Counted from the stretch's first letter, positions 15,721 through 23,845 are shown. The stretch is 33,680 bases of DNA from Sphingomonas bacterium (GCF_903644135.1 NZ_CAHJXA010000002.1:1-33680); one strand, 5' to 3'. A program made the numbers and translations. The notes: generated by a model from the letters alone, not told the origin.

Positions 15721-17357
15721 GCGTCCTGCCGGAGCGACTCACCGGCTGCAGTCTCGTGCTGACGCCCGGTGACGACGTCGAGCAAGCCGTCCTCCCACCG
15801 ATCGCCGCGCCACGCGACGAACTGGTCGGGCCGGACCAGCGTCAGCCGTGCCGGATACAGCGCGCCTGCCTCCTCCTCGGTCAGGTGGACCACGCTTAGC
15901 GGCACGTTGCCAGCCTGCGCGGTCGCCCGCTCGACGTCTGCCGGCTCCGCCTCGGGCCGACAAAGCAGCGCGAATTTGTTCGCGAACGCGTCGTACAGCG
16001 AGCTGCCGTCGGCACGCCAGCGATGCGGGGCAAGGCAACCGGGGCGGCTGGTCGGGATATAGACGCGGCTGTCGGATGGCGACGTCGGCGCTGCCTCACT
16101 GACGATCACCGGTGAGCTGCCATAGCACCCTCCCAGCACCGTCCCGAGCGTGTGGAACTCGCGCTGCTTGGCACCGACGATACGCTCGCCCACCTCGGCG
16201 CGCAGCCGCTCCCCCGCCTCGCCCGGCTCCTCGATGCCGTCACGCCACAGGTCGTTGGACAGAACCGCATGGTTGGCCGTCGCTTCCGCCATCACCGCCT
16301 CATGGATCGGCCGCCGCTCGACCTCATAGCTGTCGAGCAGTGCCGGGCCGCCCCAGCCGCACACCGTCGCCGCCAGTTTCCAGCCGAGATCGACGCCATC
16401 GGCCAGCCCCATGTTCATGCCATAGCCGCCGAACGGCGGGTGCAGGTGGCAGGCATCGCCCGCCAGGAAGATGCGGCGGTCGCGATAGCGGTCGGCTATC
16501 AGGCTGCTGGCGACCCATTCATCGCTGCTGAGCACCTCATAGGGCAGATCGAACCCGGTCGCCTGGCGGATCATCGTCGCCGCCAGATCCTTGGTGATCG
16601 TCACGCCCTCGGGCAGCCGGGTTGGCATGAAGAACCAGATATCGTCCTTGTCCATCGGACCGACGAGGCCCGGCATGGCGGGGTTGAGCTGCCAATACAT
16701 CGACGCCGGGCCATGGCCATGCGCCTCAGCCAATCCGGGCGCGCGGAAGACGATGTTGTAGTTGCGCGACAAACCGTATGTGCCCGACATACCCGCGCCG
16801 ATCGCCTCGCGCACGCCGCTGCGCGCGCCATCAGCACCGACCAGATAGCGCGCCGTCAGCGTCTCGGCCTCGCCGGTGTCGACGCGCTTCAGGGTCACCG
16901 TCACGCCATCGGCGTCCTGGGTCGCGCCGGCGAACTCCGTGCTGAACTGCAGCCGCACCGACGGCAGCGTCTCGGCATGTTCACGCAACACCTGTTCCAG
17001 CTTGTATTGCGGGATCCACTGACCATGCTCGGGATAGCGCTCGTCGCGCGCCGGAGCGCAGTTCGACGCATTTTCGATCCTCGCCACCAGCGGCCCGGCC
17101 AGCTTGGTGACGAATGCCACATCGGTCGGGTAATCGACGCCGAACGGCGATGCAGCCGCCAGGTCGCCGGCAATCCCCCAGCGGCGCAGATGCGTGCGGG
17201 TACGTACGTTGGTAGTCTTTGCGCGCGGGGCGTAGCCGACCCGGTCGTTGCGTTCGACCACTAGGCAGTCGACGCCGCGCATACCCAGCTCATTGGCCAG
17301 AGCGAGCCCGCTCGGCCCGGCACCGATGATCACGACGGACGTCTCGTGGGTGGTCAT
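15717..17357 (-). CDS. FAD-dependent aromatic hydroxylase (class A flavin monooxygenase)
   Basis: A 546-residue flavoprotein of the PheA/TfdB/MhpA group, which hydroxylates phenolic rings with NAD(P)H and O2. The FAD-binding GAGPSG is at 12-17, the second-strand acid at VVERND, the DG motif at LVGADGARS (about 173-180) and the GD motif at IFLAGDACHLHPPFGG (about 296-311). A thioredoxin-like C-terminal domain (RPEAEPADVERA...VRPDQFVAWR) is typical of the phenol-hydroxylase subgroup. I start at ATG 17357, with AGGAG 8 nt upstream; the frame reads 93 nt further upstream, but that part lacks signs of coding. It lies behind LysR on the same strand and converges on GST. Confidence 0.94.
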   Translation of the reverse strand: MTTHETSVVIIGAGPSGLALANELGMRGVDCLVVERNDRVGYAPRAKTTNVRTRTHLRRWGIAGDLAAASPFGVDYPTDVAFVTKLAGPLVARIENASNCAPARDERYPEHGQWIPQYKLEQVLREHAETLPSVRLQFSTEFAGATQDADGVTVTLKRVDTGEAETLTARYLVGADGARSGVREAIGAGMSGTYGLSRNYNIVFRAPGLAEAHGHGPASMYWQLNPAMPGLVGPMDKDDIWFFMPTRLPEGVTITKDLAATMIRQATGFDLPYEVLSSDEWVASSLIADRYRDRRIFLAGDACHLHPPFGGYGMNMGLADGVDLGWKLAATVCGWGGPALLDSYEVERRPIHEAVMAEATANHAVLSNDLWRDGIEEPGEAGERLRAEVGERIVGAKQREFHTLGTVLGGCYGSSPVIVSEAAPTSPSDSRVYIPTSRPGCLAPHRWRADGSSLYDAFANKFALLCRPEAEPADVERATAQAGNVPLSVVHLTEEEAGALYPARLTLVRPDQFVAWRGDRWEDGLLDVVTGRQHETAAGESLRQDA

Positions 17358-17518
17358 CGCCCGCTCCTGATAATGGTACAACGGTTTGCCCGTCCGGTGT
17401 CGTGATGAAACATGATGTCGCGCAATTGGCGGTCGCTGCGCAAGATGCACGATGTTAAATGCGGCGGAGTGACACGGATACGTTATCGATGCCTGCTCTA
17501 CCGCCCGCTACGCTATCG

Positions 17519-18445
17519 CTACGGACCGCGTTCCGCGTCTCGGCGATGTACGTAATTGAGCGCCGCCCGTCGCATAAGGTCGCAGAAGATCTCGGCGAGC
17601 GGTGTCAGCGGCATGTCGCGGCGGCGAACGATGCAGATCGGCACGCCGGCGATCGGCTCGTCGAGCGGCAACGGCGCGACGAGGTTCGACAGCAATGGGA
17701 AGTCAAGCCACTGCTCGGGCAGGATGGTCAGCAGGTCGGAGTTCATGATGACCAGCAGCATCACCATCGCCGAGCGTGCGTGAAGCGCCACTCGCGGCGG
17801 ATCATAGCCCTGTTCCTCGAACAACAGATCGACATCGACATCGGCATTGTTGCCGGACAGGACCGGCCGCACCCATTCGGCGTCGACCAGATCGCTCAGC
17901 TTGCGCGCATTGGCGAGCGGATGGTCCTTGCGCGCGAGGATGAGCCGGCGATTGTCGAACAGCTTCTCCACCGTGAACTGCTGCGAGACCTGGACGATGT
18001 CGATCGGCCCGACATAGAAATCGACCGCTCCGGCCAGGATATCGGCCTCGATTGGCCGGAAGAAGCTTTCGGAAATCTTCAGCAGCGCGTCGGGACAGCG
18101 TTTGCGGAACGCCTTGACCGCCGACGGCATCAGGCTGAGGCTCGACGCGGTCGACAGCGATACCGCGACCTCGCCGACGTTACGCCCCTTGAGCTGGTCC
18201 ACCTCCTCGCGCGCACGGCGCAGCTCGGAGTGGACCGCGCTGGCCCGCCGCACGAACGCCGCGCCGATCTCCGTCAAGCGCACCCCGCGGGCATGTCGCT
18301 CGAACAGCGTCGCACCCAGTTCCTGCTCGACCTCGCGGATGCTGCGCGTGATCGCGGGCTGGGCGACGCCGATCTGGCGGCCGGCGGCGCGAAGGCTGCC
18401 ATGTTCGGCCACGGCAATCACGTCGCGCAGGTGGCTGAGTTTCAC
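17519..18445 (-). CDS. LysR-family transcriptional regulator
   Basis: A 308-residue LysR regulator. The N-terminal winged helix-turn-helix is clear: MKLSHLRDVIAVAEHGSLRA, AGRQIGVAQPAITRSIREVE and LGATLFERHARGVRLT (to about residue 57). A linker helix and a two-lobed effector domain follow (VGEVAVSLSTASSL, PDALLKISE, GAVDFYVGPID). It is divergent from the amidohydrolase operon (18727) across 281 nt that hold a dyad, and the flavin monooxygenase lies behind it on the same strand. The usual LysR arrangement makes it the probable activator of the ring-cleavage operon, responding to the substrate or an intermediate; the effector is unknown. Confidence 0.94.
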   Translation of the reverse strand: MKLSHLRDVIAVAEHGSLRAAGRQIGVAQPAITRSIREVEQELGATLFERHARGVRLTEIGAAFVRRASAVHSELRRAREEVDQLKGRNVGEVAVSLSTASSLSLMPSAVKAFRKRCPDALLKISESFFRPIEADILAGAVDFYVGPIDIVQVSQQFTVEKLFDNRRLILARKDHPLANARKLSDLVDAEWVRPVLSGNNADVDVDLLFEEQGYDPPRVALHARSAMVMLLVIMNSDLLTILPEQWLDFPLLSNLVAPLPLDEPIAGVPICIVRRRDMPLTPLAEIFCDLMRRAALNYVHRRDAERGP

Positions 18446-18726
18446 GGTCGGTGTTCATCCTTTCGATGACATGGTCGTTAGAGGTGTAGGGCACGCGCCG
18501 ATGACGAACAACCCGAACGATCTTGAGGTGATAGCCGCCAACATCGCCTCCCGTGCGGTATCGGAGAGCAGAAATTGTTATCTCCGGTTTGACCTGGCTC
18601 CTGCCTATGTCAAAGCGGTCGCGACGCCACCGAACGGCAATGGCGCGCAGGAGAGACCGAAGCGATGATCGCAGCACCGTCCTCTCGCATCCTTGGCAGG
18701 TTCCGTCTGGCAGGAGCGTCATCGCT
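18446..18726. promoter_or_regulatory. Divergent control region between LysR and the amidohydrolase operon
   Basis: A 281-nt region without a supported gene. CGGAGA (18562-18567) and TCTCCG (18581-18586) form a perfect dyad with an AT-rich 13-nt spacer, centred about 130 nt from the LysR start, a plausible LysR recognition site. The AGGAG at 18712-18716 serves the GTG start at 18727. Confidence 0.5.
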
Positions 18727-19740
18727 GTGCGCCTGATCGCGACGGAGGAAGGGTTCGCCCCCGTCGAGTATATCGACGAGTATCTCAAGCTGTCCGAGCA
18801 CCTCGATACCGGCGTGTCGCGCTACCTGGCGATGTATTACCGGCAGGCGTCGGTGGTGCGGCAGTTCACTGACCTCGACTCCCGCCTGCCCGAGATGGAC
18901 GAGTACGGCGTCGACGTTCACCTCCTCGGCATTGCCGCACCGGGGGTGCAGGCGTTCGACGCGGCGCTCGGCACCGACCTGGCCCAGATCGCCAACGAGA
19001 CGCTGGTCAAGGCGATCGCGCGCCACCCTACCCGCTTCGCCGGCCTGGCTGCGGTCGCGCCGCAGGACCCCGCCGCCGCCGCGCGCGAAGTGACGCGTGG
19101 CATCCGCGAGCTGGGAATGAATGGCGTCATCATCAACTCGCACACGCATGGCGAGTATCTCGACGATCCCAAGTTCTGGCCGATCCTCGAAGCGGCGGTG
19201 GCGTGCGACGCGCCGATCTACATCCATCCCACCTTTCCGTCGGAAGCGATGAGCAAGCCCTATGCCGATTACGGCATGATGGGTGCCTTGTGGGGGTTTG
19301 GTGCCGATGCCTCGGTGCACGTCGTCCGCATGATCATGGGCGGCGTGTTCGACGCCTTTCCGGACCTCAAGATTGTGCTCGGCCATCTCGGCGAGGGGCT
19401 GGCCTTCTGGCTTGACCGGCTCGACAACCGCTATGGCAACATCGTCCGGCGCGGCGGGCTGGAGCCGTTGGGGATGAAGCGGCTGGAACGGCGGCCGAGC
19501 GAATACTTCCGCAGCAATTTCTACATGACGACCAGCGGCATGAACACCGACCCGCCCTTGAAGTTCTGCCTCGACATGTTCGGGCCCGAGCGGATCATGT
19601 TCGCGATCGACTATCCCTACGAACAGACGTCGGACGCTGTGCCGTTCATCAAGGCCGCATCGCTCGACGACGCCGCGCGGCGCAAGATCATGTATGAGAA
19701 TGCCGAGGCGCTGTTCCGGATTTCGCCGGCCGCGGTATAG
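18727..19740 (+). CDS. Amidohydrolase-family decarboxylase, LigW/gamma-resorcylate type
   Basis: A 337-residue metal-dependent (beta/alpha)8 protein of the ACMSD group, whose members remove CO2 from aromatic acids or ring-cleavage products. I choose GTG 18727 because MRLIATEEGF is the conserved N-terminal strand and AGGAG lies 10 nt upstream; residues before it look non-coding. Candidate metal/catalytic residues are E7 (TEEGF), H167 (IYIHPTF), H220 (LGHLGEG) and D295 (FAIDYPYE). YMTTSGMNTD resembles the C-terminal block of 5-carboxyvanillate and gamma-resorcylate decarboxylases. G9 stands where gamma-resorcylate decarboxylase has a His ligand, closer to LigW. It heads the operon with FAH hydrolase and extradiol dioxygenase; the substrate is probably a hydroxylated benzoate. 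Confidence 0.9.
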   Translation: MRLIATEEGFAPVEYIDEYLKLSEHLDTGVSRYLAMYYRQASVVRQFTDLDSRLPEMDEYGVDVHLLGIAAPGVQAFDAALGTDLAQIANETLVKAIARHPTRFAGLAAVAPQDPAAAAREVTRGIRELGMNGVIINSHTHGEYLDDPKFWPILEAAVACDAPIYIHPTFPSEAMSKPYADYGMMGALWGFGADASVHVVRMIMGGVFDAFPDLKIVLGHLGEGLAFWLDRLDNRYGNIVRRGGLEPLGMKRLERRPSEYFRSNFYMTTSGMNTDPPLKFCLDMFGPERIMFAIDYPYEQTSDAVPFIKAASLDDAARRKIMYENAEALFRISPAAV

Positions 19741-19776
19741 GCCGCCAGGATCGATGAACCACAAAAGGACGATGCA

Positions 19777-20628
19777 GTGAAACTGGTCAGATATCGGCAG
19801 GACGACGCAGTACATGTCGGCGCGGTCAAGGACGACGGCATCGTCTCGCTCGACGGCATCGGCTTTGCGACGATGGCGGCGGTGATCGAGGGCGGCAAGC
19901 CGGCGCTGGACCGCATCGCCGAACATCTGTCCACCGCCACCGCCGAGGTCGCGCTGGCGGACGCCGAGCTGCTCGCGCCGATCGAGCGGCCGGGCAAGTA
20001 TCTGGCGATCGGCATGAACTATGCCAAGCATCTGGAGGAGGCCGACAAGCTGGGCGTCGCGCGCGCCAAGCACCAGGTCTGGTTCAACAAGCAGACGACC
20101 TGCATCAGCGGCCCCTATGACGATATCGAACCCGGCGTCACCGAGAAGCTGGACTATGAGGTCGAGCTGGCGGCGGTGATCGGCATGGCGGCCAAGCGGG
20201 TGAGCGAGGCGGACGCCAAAGATCATGTGTTCGGCTACACCGTCGCCAACGACGTGTCGGCACGCGACTGGCAGTTCCACACGCCGACCTTCACCATGGG
20301 CAAGTCGTTCGACACGCACGGCCCGATCGGCCCGTGGATCGTCACCGCCGACGAGGTGCCCGATCCGCACGCGCTGGACCTGCGCTGCTTCGTCAATGGC
20401 GAGAAGCGGCAGGAGAGCAATACCAACCAGCTGATCAACAATCTCTGGGCGCAGATCGCCTATCTCTCGACCGCTTTCACGCTGGAGCCGGGCGACCTGA
20501 TCGCCACCGGTACGCCGGAGGGGGTCGGGATCGGCATGGAGCCGCAGGTGTTCCTACAGCCGGGCGATGTGGTACGCTGCGAAATTGATGGGATCGGCGC
20601 GATCGAGAATCGCGTCGCGGCGCGATAG
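19777..20628 (+). CDS. Fumarylacetoacetate hydrolase-family protein
   Basis: A 283-residue FAH-fold enzyme. These cleave C-C bonds in, decarboxylate, hydrate or isomerise oxo-acids formed after ring opening. The magnesium site is visible: DYEVELAAVIG with E128 and E130, and ANDVSARD with D159. AIGMNYAKHLEEA, FNKQTTCISGP and the late GDLIATGTPEGVG block, typical of HpcE/2-hydroxyhepta-2,4-diene-dioate isomerase-like members, are present. The start is GTG 19777 with AAGGA about 8 nt upstream. It lies 36 nt after the decarboxylase and 11 nt before the extradiol dioxygenase, so it very likely processes the dioxygenase product. No alpha/beta-fold meta-cleavage hydrolase is seen in the window. Confidence 0.94.
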   Translation: MKLVRYRQDDAVHVGAVKDDGIVSLDGIGFATMAAVIEGGKPALDRIAEHLSTATAEVALADAELLAPIERPGKYLAIGMNYAKHLEEADKLGVARAKHQVWFNKQTTCISGPYDDIEPGVTEKLDYEVELAAVIGMAAKRVSEADAKDHVFGYTVANDVSARDWQFHTPTFTMGKSFDTHGPIGPWIVTADEVPDPHALDLRCFVNGEKRQESNTNQLINNLWAQIAYLSTAFTLEPGDLIATGTPEGVGIGMEPQVFLQPGDVVRCEIDGIGAIENRVAAR

Positions 20629-20639
20629 GAGAGACTGAC

Positions 20640-21605
20640 ATGGCTGTTCTGGGTCCGCTATCGTTCACGCTGGAGGTGCCCGACCTGGACGTCGGCGTGA
20701 AGTTCTACGCCGACGCCGGGCTGGTGGCGGACATCGAGGGCAACGAGGCGCGGCTGCGCTGCCCTGGGCAGGATCGCGACTCGATCGTGCTGCTCGGCGG
20801 CTTCCCGCGCAAGCGGCTGCACCATATCTCGCTGCGCGCCGACCGGCTCGACGAGATGGCGAAGAACGTCGGCGAGCATGGCGGCAAGGTGGTCGCCGCG
20901 CCACAGGGGTTCGAGGATAACGGCCTGTGGGTCGAGGACCCGCACGGGATGCTCATCCGCCTGTCCGAGCGCGCCGCCGACCCCGAGCTGTCGGCAGCCG
21001 AGCCGTTCCAGGTCAACGCCCCCGGGCTGACGGTGCGCAAGCGCCGCTCGGCGATGCTGCCCGGCGCGTCCTACACTCCGGTCAAGCCGCTGCGGCTCGG
21101 CCACATCCTGGTGTTCAGCCCCGACGTGCCGGCGAGCGTCGCCTTCATGTCGGACGCGCTCGGCATGGGGCTCGCCGATCGCGCGCAGGACATCATCGCC
21201 TTCTGCTGCGCCCGCAAGGACAGCGACCACCATGTCGTCGCCTTTGCCAAGTCGCCGGGCGTCGGGTTCCACCATGCCAGCTTCATGGTCAACGATCCCG
21301 ACGAGGTCGGCCGCGGCGGTCGCGCCCTGCTCGCCAAGGCGAAGCTGGGCGACTGGGGGTTCGGCCGGCACACGATCGGCTCGAATTTCTTCCATTACAT
21401 TCAGGACCCGTGGGGATCATGGTTCGAATATTATTCGGACATGGACCATATCGACGACTATTCGCTGTGGACGCCGACCAACTACGAAATGGACGACAGC
21501 CTGGCGAACTGGGGGCCCGACGTGCCCCATGATTTCGTCCACAATTATGAGGTCGACTCCGCCGGCTTCGCGCCGGCACCGGTGCGCGAAGCCGCGGCGG
21601 CCTGA
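20640..21605 (+). CDS. Two-domain type I extradiol (meta-cleavage) dioxygenase
   Basis: A 321-residue VOC-fold Fe(II) enzyme that would open a catechol-type ring beside the diol. The C-terminal domain holds iron ligands H155 (RLGHILVF), H212 (FHHASF) and E263 (WFEYYSD). It also holds candidate catalytic H198 (SDHHVVAF), H244 (FGRHTIG) and Y253 (FHYIQDPWG). Spacing matches the textbook BphC set (146, 195, 210, 241, 250, 260) closely. The stretch from H244 to E263 nearly fits the family signature; the residue before Y253 is His rather than a hydrophobic one. The N-terminal domain is degenerate, as usual. Length suits BphC/catechol 2,3-dioxygenase types. It is the last gene of the LysR-linked operon. 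Confidence 0.93.
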   Translation: MAVLGPLSFTLEVPDLDVGVKFYADAGLVADIEGNEARLRCPGQDRDSIVLLGGFPRKRLHHISLRADRLDEMAKNVGEHGGKVVAAPQGFEDNGLWVEDPHGMLIRLSERAADPELSAAEPFQVNAPGLTVRKRRSAMLPGASYTPVKPLRLGHILVFSPDVPASVAFMSDALGMGLADRAQDIIAFCCARKDSDHHVVAFAKSPGVGFHHASFMVNDPDEVGRGGRALLAKAKLGDWGFGRHTIGSNFFHYIQDPWGSWFEYYSDMDHIDDYSLWTPTNYEMDDSLANWGPDVPHDFVHNYEVDSAGFAPAPVREAAAA

Positions 21606-21619
21606 TGCGCGGGCGGCGG

Positions 21620-21901
21620 CTACATCTGGTTGAGCGTCGCCTCGTCGGGATGGCCGCCATGCTTGGCGACGCTGTCGGCTTCCTTCTTCAGGTCCTTGCC
21701 CCAGTCCCGGGTCTGCTGCGCCTCGTTGCGCAGCGCATCGGCCTTGTTGTCGAGCACGTCGGCACGGTTGTCGATCGCATCGGCGGCATTGTCGTGCGCC
21801 GCCGCGATGTTCGAGCCGACCTCGCTGTTCGACCGGTTACATCCCGCCGTCGCGATCATCGCCAGGGCCGCCGCCGCGACCATCGTCTTTCGAGTGTTCA
21901 T
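21620..21901 (-). CDS. Small lipoprotein with Asp/Ala-rich coiled repeat
   Basis: A 93-residue protein with a short signal (MNTRKTMVAAAALAMIAT) ending in AGC, a probable lipobox with C21 as the lipid-carrying residue. The mature chain is almost wholly helical, with a repeating pattern of seven (AADAIDN, RADVLDN, KADALRN), which predicts a coiled coil like that of small outer-membrane lipoproteins. No function is recognised; such proteins often stabilise the envelope. GGAGAGG precedes the ATG. It is divergent from the FGE-like gene across 87 nt and converges on the extradiol gene with a 14-nt gap. Confidence 0.85.
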   Translation of the reverse strand: MNTRKTMVAAAALAMIATAGCNRSNSEVGSNIAAAHDNAADAIDNRADVLDNKADALRNEAQQTRDWGKDLKKEADSVAKHGGHPDEATLNQM

Positions 21902-21988
21902 GCGTCACCTCTCCGTTGCGATAGCGGTCGAAAGCACGAACACCGTCCCGGGTTCCTCGACATCCGCGTGAGGCCGTGGAGCAGACGC

Positions 21989-23029
21989 ATGGTCCAGGCG
22001 ATCGCCGGCAGCGTCGTCCTGATGGCGGCGACGGCGGCGTGGTCGGCCGGGCCGGAGGACAATCTCGACGACTGGCTCAAGGCGCGGCACGACCGCTTCG
22101 CCGAGCTGAGTGTCCAGCACCGCGACCAGCCGGCCCAGATCGCCGCGCTGAAGGCAAAGACGGCGACGATGATCGCCGATGCCGGCCAGCCAGCGAAAGA
22201 CGACGCTGCACCGGTGATCTGGCGCGCGACCGACAAGCCCGTGGTGATCCTCGACGATCCGGTCGCACCGCGCATGGTCGTGGTGCCGGCGGGTGAGTTC
22301 ACGATTGGAGCGGCGGCATCAAGGCGTCGCGTGAGGATCGGCACCCCGTTCGCGGTCAGCATGTTCCCGATCGTTTATGGCGAGTTCGCGCAGTTCGCCG
22401 CCGCCACCGGCTATCGGGCGCGCAAACCCTGCGTGACCTTCGAGGATGGCCGCTTCGCCCCCCGGCCGGGTCGCGACTGGAGCCATCCCGGCTTTGTCGA
22501 GACACCGCGGATGCCGGCGACCTGCGTCAGCCTCGATGACGCGACCGCCTATGCCGCATGGCTGACGCGCAAGACCGGCCATGGCTACCGACTGCTGTCC
22601 GAGGCGGAATATGAATACGTGAACCGCGCCGGCACGACCACCACCTATTGGTGGGGCGACGACCTCGCCGCGGCCTGCGCCTATGCCAATGGCTTCGATC
22701 AGGACGCCAGGGCGTTTGCCGGGGCACCAGCGCCGATCGCCTGCCACGACAAGGCCGCGGCGACCGCCGGCGTGGGCAGCTTCAAGGCCAACGGCTTCGG
22801 GCTGTTCGATACGGCCGGCAACGTCGCCTCATGGACCGCCGATTGCTGGAACCCCAGCGTTGCGGGCGTACCTGCCGACGGAGCGGCGCGCAGCGGCGGT
22901 GACTGTCGCCGCCACGTTGTTCGGGGCGGCTCCTGGGCGGATACCGGCCTCGCCTCCGCCGATCGCGTCGCCGTTCCGATCGGCCAGACCACCGTCCGTC
23001 AGGGCTTCCGCTTAGTTCGCATCCTGTAA
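21989..23029 (+). CDS. Exported FGE-sulfatase-fold protein lacking the FGE cysteines
   Basis: A 346-residue protein: N-terminal signal (MVQAIAGSVVLMAATAAWSA), a charged helical region (25-70), then the formylglycine-generating-enzyme-type fold from about residue 93. Landmarks are MVVVPAGEFTIG, RLLSEAEYEYVNRAG (201-215), YWWGDD, NGFGLFDTAGNVASW (268-282), VVRGGSWAD and QGFRLVRIL. True FGE has a conserved cysteine pair just after RGGS; here the text is RGGSWADTGLASADR, so sulfatase activation is unlikely and no sulfatase is near. Other members of the fold act in metal, oxidase or pigment maturation. The start is ATG 21989 with GGAG 7 nt upstream. The frame is open further upstream, but that part lies antisense to the lipoprotein gene. 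Confidence 0.9.
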   Translation: MVQAIAGSVVLMAATAAWSAGPEDNLDDWLKARHDRFAELSVQHRDQPAQIAALKAKTATMIADAGQPAKDDAAPVIWRATDKPVVILDDPVAPRMVVVPAGEFTIGAAASRRRVRIGTPFAVSMFPIVYGEFAQFAAATGYRARKPCVTFEDGRFAPRPGRDWSHPGFVETPRMPATCVSLDDATAYAAWLTRKTGHGYRLLSEAEYEYVNRAGTTTTYWWGDDLAAACAYANGFDQDARAFAGAPAPIACHDKAAATAGVGSFKANGFGLFDTAGNVASWTADCWNPSVAGVPADGAARSGGDCRRHVVRGGSWADTGLASADRVAVPIGQTTVRQGFRLVRIL

Positions 23030-23064
23030 TTCTGTATCGTCATCGCTTTCTTCGGGAGATCATC

Positions 23065-23679
23065 ATGCGCAAGATTCTTCTCACCCTGTCGCTCGTCGCC
23101 GCCGCCGCCGTTCCGGCGCTCGCGCAGACGATCCCGGGCTCGGTCAACGTCAGCGCGGTGGTGCCCGGCACCTACACCGCCGACGGCCGCCACACCCAGG
23201 TCGCGTGGACGGTCAACCATCTCGGCTTCAGCCTGTATCACGGCCTGTTCGGCAATGCGTCGGGCTCGCTGACGATCGACCCTGCTCAGCCGAACGCGGC
23301 CAAGGTGACGGTCAGCTTCCCGATCGCCGACGTCGTCACCACCGTGGACGCGCTCAACAAGCACATCGCCGCGCCCGACATGTTCGATGCGGCCAAGTAT
23401 CCGACCGGCAGCTTCACGTCGATCAAGGTGACGGTGAACGGCACCCACGCCACCATCGACGGCAATCTGACGCTGAAGGGTGTCACCAAGCCGGTGTCGC
23501 TGGCGGCGACCTTCACCGGCGTCGGCACCAACCCGCTCAACAAGGCGGCGACGGGCGGCTTCCAGGCCAAGGGCAGCATCAAGCGCAGCGACTTCGGCAT
23601 CTCCTATCTGCTGCCGGCACTGGGCGATCAGGTTGACCTCGACATTACCGCCGCGTTTGAGAAGAAGCCGGCCGCCTGA
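23065..23679 (+). CDS. YceI-family periplasmic lipid-binding protein (second copy)
   Basis: A 204-residue exported YceI protein: signal peptide MRKILLTLSLVAAAAVPALA, then GTYTADGRHTQVAWTVNHLG, the classical YceI start. SLYHGLFGNASGSLTID follows, then HIAAPDMFDAAKYPTGSF, where family members carry the DFFDV/KYP block, then LTLKGVTKPVSL and FGISYLLPALGDQVDL. It is closer to the canonical YceI pattern than the copy at 6218. It probably binds an isoprenoid or other lipid-like molecule in the periplasm. The ATG has GGGAG upstream. It lies 35 nt after the FGE-like gene and may be co-transcribed with it. Confidence 0.95.
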   Translation: MRKILLTLSLVAAAAVPALAQTIPGSVNVSAVVPGTYTADGRHTQVAWTVNHLGFSLYHGLFGNASGSLTIDPAQPNAAKVTVSFPIADVVTTVDALNKHIAAPDMFDAAKYPTGSFTSIKVTVNGTHATIDGNLTLKGVTKPVSLAATFTGVGTNPLNKAATGGFQAKGSIKRSDFGISYLLPALGDQVDLDITAAFEKKPAA

Positions 23680-23706
23680 CCCGCGTTCGGCTTAGGTCGA
23701 CCATTT

Positions 23707-23758
23707 GATCGGTGCCGATCGCACGTTACAGTTGATCTGTAACGGTACGGCTACCGTA
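23707..23758. promoter_or_regulatory. Three adjacent dyads upstream of the cytochrome c operon
   Basis: GATCGG and CCGATC (23707-23720, 2-nt centre), CGTTACAG and CTGTAACG (23724-23744, 5-nt centre) and TACGG and CCGTA (23746-23758, 3-nt centre) follow each other within 52 nt. All are perfect. They lie after the YceI stop and about 90 nt before the cytochrome start. The middle one looks like a dimeric repressor operator of TetR type; the first could alternatively be part of a terminator. Confidence 0.55.
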
Positions 23759-23845
23759 GAATGGTTGATCTCGCCGGCGTCGGAGCCACATCGCATCCTC
23801 GCTGCCTTCATCTGATTGGTGTGCGGCTCTGGGTCGAGGATGACG

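Noticed and set aside
18610-20370. Minus-strand open frame of 586 codons
   Set aside because: Antisense to the decarboxylase and FAH genes, both of which show full active sites.
21989-23029. Sulfatase-activating enzyme call for the FGE-like protein
   Set aside because: The conserved cysteines after RGGS are missing and no sulfatase gene is present.
6218-23679. The two YceI genes as ends of a duplicated block
   Set aside because: Their sequences are clearly divergent and the genes around them do not match, so no recent duplication is supported.
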